Shown here piece after piece: positions 57,810 through 64,000 of a stretch of DNA of 64,000 nucleotides. Every line of letters begins with the position of its first letter. The stretch's first letter is position 1. The notes below the pieces were generated by a model that made no database searches, was not told where the DNA came from, and was given only the letters and a program-made list of their open reading frames with translations. The stretch is from Erinaceus europaeus (taxonomy: Eukaryota; Chordata; Mammalia; Eulipotyphla; Erinaceidae). Both the position numbers and the translations under genes were made by a program. The stretch spans positions 10,363,665-10,427,664 of the forward strand of contig NC_080164.1 in NCBI RefSeq assembly GCF_950295315.1. The letters run 5' to 3'.

Positions 57810-60800
57810 GATTCAAATTCAAGACTTCTGGAGGTGGGGCTATGGAGCAGCAGCTGCTGTGTTTCTCTCCTCTCCTCTCCCAGGTCAACTAGGAATACCA
57901 AAGGAGACCACCTGGGACCGCAACTAAACAGGACTAGAACAACTTCAGGAACCCACCAAATCTCCGGTGAGGGAAAACTAGGGAGAGATTAAGTGGCTGG
58001 TAACAGTCCGGCAATTTACCAGTTGAGACACCACTTCCAGTCTGTTTCACCAACAAATATGGCTGAAGGGAGGAGAGGACTCCCCTAAGACTCACTAAAT
58101 GCAACTGTGAGCCTCCATTGATACTGTCCTCAGAATCTGGAGCAGCAGGTGGGAGGACCTATGCTGACACCAGGGGACAGAGAACTAACCAGGAAACTCA
58201 GGAGAAGTCTATACCACGGTGGCCTAGCAGTGGGGATGTGAAAGACTCTTTGTATAACCACTAGATTATCTCTGCCCCACCATGCTTTATTTCTGGGTCA
58301 GGAGTCAGTGATTAAGCTAAGAAGCCTACTTATAGTTTAAAAGCCCTCAGGCTCCCATAGCCTACAAGGAAGAAAAAGACCAAAAGAGGTTTTTAAGCCA
58401 CTGAGCCCCAACTCAGGGATTAAAATACTATTGAGACAACTGTCAATTTCCAAAACTGTGAACCCTTTAATTACCTTACTTAGACACAAGTCAATCCAGG
58501 CAAAAGTGGTCAGTAATTTGAAAAGTCCTGAGAGAGGGACTGCATAACATACTATATAAAATGGTTAAACCAACAAGAAGAAATATGGGAGAACCAGGAC
58601 AAGAGTCCAGCTAAAAGGCCCCCAAAGGGTGAAGCACAAAATAATGAGGTCAACATCCAAAGATTAGTTAAGGAAATAATCACAGGAGTGAGTAAAGAGT
58701 TTGAAGGAATAGTCATCAGAAATGCAGGAACAACAAATGAGACTCTGGAAGAAAACACTAATTATCTCAAGTTCATTAAAGAGCTGAAAGCTGAAATAGC
58801 TGAGCTAAAACACAACTAGCTGAACAAGCTAAAACAGTATCAGAAAAAGGTAACAAAACAGATGAACTGCAGAAAATAGAGGGAAATAGTAGAGGGGAGA
58901 GAAAATAGAAGCAATGAGGCTGAAGACAGAATTAGCAAGATCAAGGACAAATTAGAGACAACTGAAAAAGAAGTAAGAGATCTCAAAAGGAGATTAAGAG
59001 ATACAGAAAACACCAACAGAGACCTATGGAATGACTTCAAAAGAAATAATATATGCATTATTGGCTTACCAGAGGAAGAAAGAGAGGGAAGGGAAGAAAG
59101 CATTCTTCAGGACATAATAGCTGAAAATTTCTCTAGTCTAGACAACATAAAAAGAAATAAAGGTCCAAGAAGCCCAGAGGGTCCCAAACAGAATTAACCC
59201 AGAATTAAAGACACCAAGACACATCATATTTAAAATGGAAAGGAATAAGGGTAGGGAAAGGATCCTGAAGGCTGCAAGAGAAAAACAAAGAGTCACCTAC
59301 AGAGGAAAAGCCATAAGATTAGCAGCAGACTTCTCTACACAAACACTACAGGCCAAAAGAGAATAGCAAGATATCTACTGAGTGCTCAATGAGAAAGGCT
59401 TTCAACCAATGTCAGGTAATTGTGAGGAGCCTCAAAAAACACCCAGCATTCCTGATAATATGGCCTATCTACATAATCATTGTTTTGCCTGAGAGATTCC
59501 CACCCATTCCATTCCTTTGATCTATCTTCTTTCTACCTCAAGAACCTCCCTGCCTGCAGGGTAATATTAATCCTACCAGTTAAAACACTCACAACAGTTG
59601 CTAAGGAAGTTCCTACCTTTCCAGCTCACTTTTGCTTTTCTCCACCCCCTTCCTAGCCATTTCCGTTTCCAACTTGCCACTTCCGGATGTACAATTTAAA
59701 AGCATTGGCTCTTTGATCAATAAAGACATTGCATTGCCACTCACCACGAGTTCATGAGTCATCTCTCCCGTGTCACTGAGTGACTAGCAGCCCAGGCTGG
59801 CTCTTTTCGAGTTCACTCCAACCCAGAGAGTACACGCCCGGGAAAAGGCACTCCCACGCTTGCCCGGCAAACCAAGACTACTGTATCCTGCTAGACTGTT
59901 ATTCAGACTAGATGGAAGCATAAAAACCTTCTCAGACAAGCAATAGTAGAAAGAATCAACTATCACCAAGCCTGCCCTGAAAGAAGTTCTGAAAGCTCTC
60001 CTATAAACAGTCAGACCACCATAAATATGCCATTTGTCAGAACACTCTAAAAATATACAAGAATGGCGTTAAAATATCTTCAATATTTGATATCAATCAA
60101 TGTCCATGGCCTGAATTCACCTATTAAAAGGCACAGAGTAGTAAGATGACTCAGAAAACACAACCCAACAATATACTGTCTACAGGAAAGCCACCTAACT
60201 CAACAAGAGAAGCATAGAGCCAAAGTGAAAGGATGGAAAACTATCATGCAAGCCAATGGCCCACAAAAAAGGGCAAGAACAGCTATTCTCATATCTGACA
60301 CCATAGACTTTAAAATAAATAAATTTTAAAAAGATAGGGATGGACACTACTTAATGCTCAGTGGATCAGTCAATCAAGAGGACTTAACAATTACTAACAT
60401 CTATGCACCCAATGAGAAGCCATCTAAATACATCAAACATCTACTGAAAGAACTATAGCAATTTATTAACAGCAACACATTCATAGTAGGGGACTTCAAT
60501 ACCCCACTCTCTAAACTTGACATATCATCCAGGCAGAAAATCAATAAAGACATGAGGGAGCTAAATGAGGAGATAGATAAACCAGAACTATTGGACATTT
60601 TCAGAGTCATTCATCCCAAGAAACTGAAATACACATTTTACTCAAGTTCACATGGGTCATTCTCAAGGATAGGCCATATGTTAGGCCACAAAGACAACAT
60701 CAGCAAATTCAAGAGCACTGAAATCATCCCAAGCATCTTCTCAGATCACAGTGGAATTAAACCAACACTTAACAATCAACAAAAGATTAGTAACAGTCCC

Positions 60801-63800
60801 AAAATGTGGAAATTCAGCAGTACACTTCTTAACAACTACTGGGTCAAAGAGGAAATAACAGAAGAAATCAAAATGTTTTGAAAGTTCAATGAAAATGAAG
60901 ATACAAGCTATAAAATATTTGGGACACAGCTAAGGCAGTACTGAGAGGGAAGTTCATAGCCATACAAGCACACAATGGGAAACAAGAAAAAGCACAAATA
61001 AACAGCCTGACTGCACATCTTAAAGACCTAGGAGAAGAAGAACAAAGGAACCCTAAAGCAACCAGAAGGACAGAAACCACTAAAGTTAGGACAGAAATCA
61101 GTAACAATGAAAATAAGAAAACCATACAAAAAAGCAATGAAAGTAAATGTTGGTTCTTCAAAAGCGTGAACAAAATCGACAAACCTTTAGCCAGACTCAC
61201 AAAACAAAAAAGGGAGAAGAACCAAATAAATAGGGATCATAAATGAAAGTGGAAATATCACAACAAACACCACAGAAATTCAACATATCATGCAAGGCTT
61301 CTATGAACAACTATATGCCACCAAGCTAGAGAACCTGGAAGAAATGGACAATTTCCTAGATACCTACCAACTTCCAAAACTAAGTAAAGAGGAAGTGGAT
61401 AACATGAATAGGCCCAACACAGCTAATGAAATAGAAACAGTTATCAAAAACCTTCCCAAAAATAAAAGTCCTGGACCAAATGGTTTTACAAATGAATTAT
61501 ACAAAACCTTCAAAGAAGAACTAATACCCCTACTTTTAAAAGTCTTCCAGAAGATTGAAGACACTGGAATACTCCCTGCCAGCTTCTATGAAGCCAACAT
61601 CACCCTGATACCAAAAGCAGACAGGGACACAACCAAAAAAGAAAACTATAGACCAATATCTCTGATGAACATAGATGCGAAAATATTGAACAAAATTCTA
61701 GCCAAATGGATACAGCAGTATATTAAAAAGATTGTTCATCATGACCAAGTGGGGTTTATCCCAGGCGTGCAAGGTTGGTTTAATATACGTAAATCAATCA
61801 ATGTGATCCATCACATCAATAAAAGCCCCCAAATCACATGGTCATATCAACAGGTGAAGAGAAAGCCTTTGACAAAAATACAACATCCCTTTATGATCAA
61901 AACACTACAAAAAATTGGGAATAGATGGAAAATTCCTGAAGATAGTGGGGTCTATATCTAGCAAACCTACAGCCAACATCATACTCAATGGTGAAAAGCT
62001 GGAAGCATTTCCCCTCAGATCAGGTACTACACAGGGATGTCCACTATCACCATTACTATTCAATATAGTGTTGGAAGTTCTTGCCATAGCAATCAGGCAG
62101 GAGTGAGGAATTAAAGACATACATATTGGAAGAGAAGAAGTCAAACTCTCCCTATTTGCAGATGACATGATGGTATAGAATACATAGAAAAACCTAAGGA
62201 ATTCAGAAAGAAGCTTTTGGAAATCATCAGGCAATATAGTAAGGTGTCAGGCTACAAAATTAACATTCAAAAGTCAGTGACATTCCTCTAGGCAAACATT
62301 AAGTTAGAAGAAGATGAAATCCAGAAATCAGTTCCTTTTACTATAGCAACAAAAACAATAAAACATGTAGGAATAAACCTAACCAAAGAAGTTAAAGACT
62401 TCTATACTGAAAATTATGAGTCACTACTCAAAGAAATTGAAAAAGACAACAAGAAGTGGAAACATATTCCATGTTCACGGGTTGGAAGAATTAGCATCAT
62501 CAAAATGAATATACTACCCAGAGCCATCTACAAATTTAATGCTATCCCCATCAAGATCCCAACCACATTTTACAGCAGAATAGAACAAATGCTACTACAA
62601 ATGTTTATCTGGAACCAGAAAAAAAAGCCTAGAATTGCCAAAACAATCTTGAGAAAAAAGAACAGAACTGGAGGCATCACACTCCCAGATCTCAAATTGT
62701 ACTATAAGGCCATTGTCATCAAAACTGCTTGGTACTAGAACATGAATAGACACACTGACCAGTGGAATAAAACTGACAGCCCAGAAGTAAGCCCCCACAC
62801 CTATGGACACCTTATCTTTGACAAAGGTTTCCAGACTATTAAATGGGGGGAAAGCAGAGTTTCTTCAAGAAATGGTGTTTGGAATAATGGGATGAAACAT
62901 GCAGAAGAATAAAACTGAACCACTATATTTCACCAAATACAAAAGTAAATTCCAAGTGGATCAAGGACTTGGATGTTAGACCAGAAACTATCAGATACTT
63001 AGAGGAAAATATTGGCAGAATACTTTTCCACATAAATTTTAAAGACATCTTCAGTGAAATGAATCCAATTACAAAGAAGTCTAAGGCAAGCATACACCTA
63101 CGGAACTACATCAAATTAAAAAGCTTCTTCACAGCAAAAGAAACCACTAACCAAGCCAAGAGACCCCTCACAGAATGGGAGATCTTTACATCCCATAAAT
63201 CAGACAAGAGGCTAATAACCAAAATATATAAAGAGCTTGCCAAACTCAACAACAGGAAAACAAATAACCCCATCCAAAAATGGGGGGAGGACATGGACAG
63301 GATGTTCACCACAGAAGAGATCCAAAAGGCTGAGAAACACATGAAAAAAATGCTCCAAATCTGACAGACAGACTGACTGACAGAGAAATGCAAATAAAGA
63401 CAATAATGAGATACCACTTCACTCCTGTGAGAATGTCATATATCAGAAACGGTAGCAGCAGCAAATGCTGGAGAGGTGGTGGGGTCAAAGGAACCACTGC
63501 TGGTGGGAATGTAAACTGGTCCAACCTCTGTGGAGAACAGTCTGGAGAACTCTCAGAAGGCTAGAAATGGACCTACCCCATGATGTTGCAATTCCTCTCC
63601 TGGGGATATATCCTAAGGAACCCAACACACCCATCCAAAAAGATCTGTGTACACTTATGTTCTTAGCAGCACAATTTGTAATAGCCAAAACCTGGAAGCA
63701 ACCCAGGTGTCCAACAACAGATGAATGGCTGAGCAAGTTGTGGTATATATACACAATGGAATACTACTCAGCTATAAAAAATGGTGACTTCACTGTTTCC

Positions 63801-63932
63801 AGCCGATCTTGGATGGACCTTGAAAAATTCATGTTAAGTCAGAAACAGAAAGATGAATATGGGATGATCCCACTCTCAGGCAGAAGTTGAAAAACAAGAT
63901 CAGAAGAGAAAACACAAGTAGAACCTGAACTG
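57810..63932 (+). mobile_element. Nearly full-length, disrupted L1
   Basis: A 5' UTR-like start (acttctggaggtggggctat, 57826-57845) is followed by ORF1 (from ATG 58561, stopped after 17 codons by TAA, later frameshifts), an ORF1-ORF2 junction split by a solo LTR (59410-59869), and ORF2 (from about 60064). ORF2 shows endonuclease motifs (LTITNIYAPNE, VGDFNTPLS, FSDHSGIKPT) and RT motifs ([34 protein letters not shown]), each region broken by stops, then a C-terminal open part (62969-63364). The 3' UTR is entered at 63365 and cut by a SINE-A at 63933. Not mobile on its own. Confidence 0.95.
59410..59869 (+). mobile_element. Solo LTR (460 bp) with 6-bp target-site duplication
   Basis: Begins tgtcaggtaattgtgaggag and ends cttgcccggca. 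It is flanked by aaccaa at 59404-59409 and 59870-59875, and removing one copy plus the LTR rejoins the L1 sequence exactly. AATAAA lies at 59719-59724, a TATA-like tttaaaag at about 59695-59702, and the termini are TG..CA with TGYCRGG inverted ends. Six-base duplications fit class II (betaretrovirus-like) elements. The orientation follows the polyadenylation signal. Confidence 0.95.
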
Positions 63933-64000
63933 GAGGGAGTCGGGCAGTCGCGCAGAGGGGTAAGTGCAGGTGGCACAAAGCGTAAGGATCCCAGTTCGAG
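63933..64000 (+). mobile_element. SINE-A, cut by the window end
   Basis: Head gggagtcgggcagtcgcgca to ggatcccagttcgag. It interrupts the L1 3' UTR. Confidence 0.93.

Noticed and set aside
61290..61961. A host reverse-transcriptase gene
   Set aside because: It is the RT part of the disrupted L1, with stops in neighbouring ORF2 regions.
1..64000. CRISPR array, operon or bacterial defence system
   Set aside because: The window is mammalian intronic DNA; the only regular repeats are microsatellites and minisatellites.

Overview
The window is a vertebrate, almost certainly hedgehog (Erinaceus-like), intronic sequence. It is packed with copies of two tRNA-headed SINE families (here SINE-A and SINE-B) of the kind known from erinaceids, L1 elements with their own 3' ends, and a few LTR elements. 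Almost every long reading frame is a shadow of a SINE, L1 or simple repeat. A 200-base run of N at 49626-49825 is an assembly gap.

The one host gene is on the minus strand: LDAH (lipid droplet-associated hydrolase, formerly C2orf43). Three consecutive coding exons lie at 44286-44455, 9752-9986 and 1558-1640. They have consensus splice sites and matching phases (1/0, 0/1, 1/0) and carry the catalytic-serine motif GHSVG. The introns are about 34.3 kb and 8.1 kb. The last coding part lies left of position 1. I could not find the first coding exons, which should lie right of 44455, beyond 64000 or in the gap.

Layout: 1-44455 is LDAH introns with SINE-A/B, smaller tRNA-type SINEs, L1 3' ends, MIR/L2 relics and microsatellites. 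It also holds an 81-bp mariner MITE with TA duplications (17589-17669), a 208-bp inverted duplication (21475-21682 / 22912-23119), a minus-strand 7SL RNA/SINE-B chimera (36348-36664) and a 26-bp minisatellite grown inside a SINE-B (43550-43975). From 44456 to about 51750 is upstream sequence with older repeats. At 51752-54694 lies a short endogenous-retrovirus-like element: a complete inverted LTR, a U3-less direct LTR, a tRNA-Lys-type primer binding site, a 1.7-kb interior without recognisable pol or env, a polypurine tract and a complete 3' LTR. From 55200 to 64000 are L1 copies, including a long disrupted L1 (about 57810-63932) interrupted by a 460-bp solo LTR with perfect 6-bp duplications.

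The observations most worth a second look are the 7SL/SINE chimera with a microhomology junction, the non-autonomous LTR element with its palindromic left end and mosaic LTRs, and the SINE-born minisatellite. No gene cluster or pathway other than LDAH is visible. Family shorthand: SINE-A has the head ggcggtagcgcagcgggtta, a pyrimidine block and a (CAA)n region, and its 'long' form adds a 3' block containing cctccaggagcagtgg. SINE-B has the head ggtggtggcgcacctggtt and tail AATAAAGATAATAAA. SINE-C carries gattgaacctgggac. SINE-D carries accagacatcactctgg. SINE-E are looser tRNA-like heads followed by a CT-rich tract.
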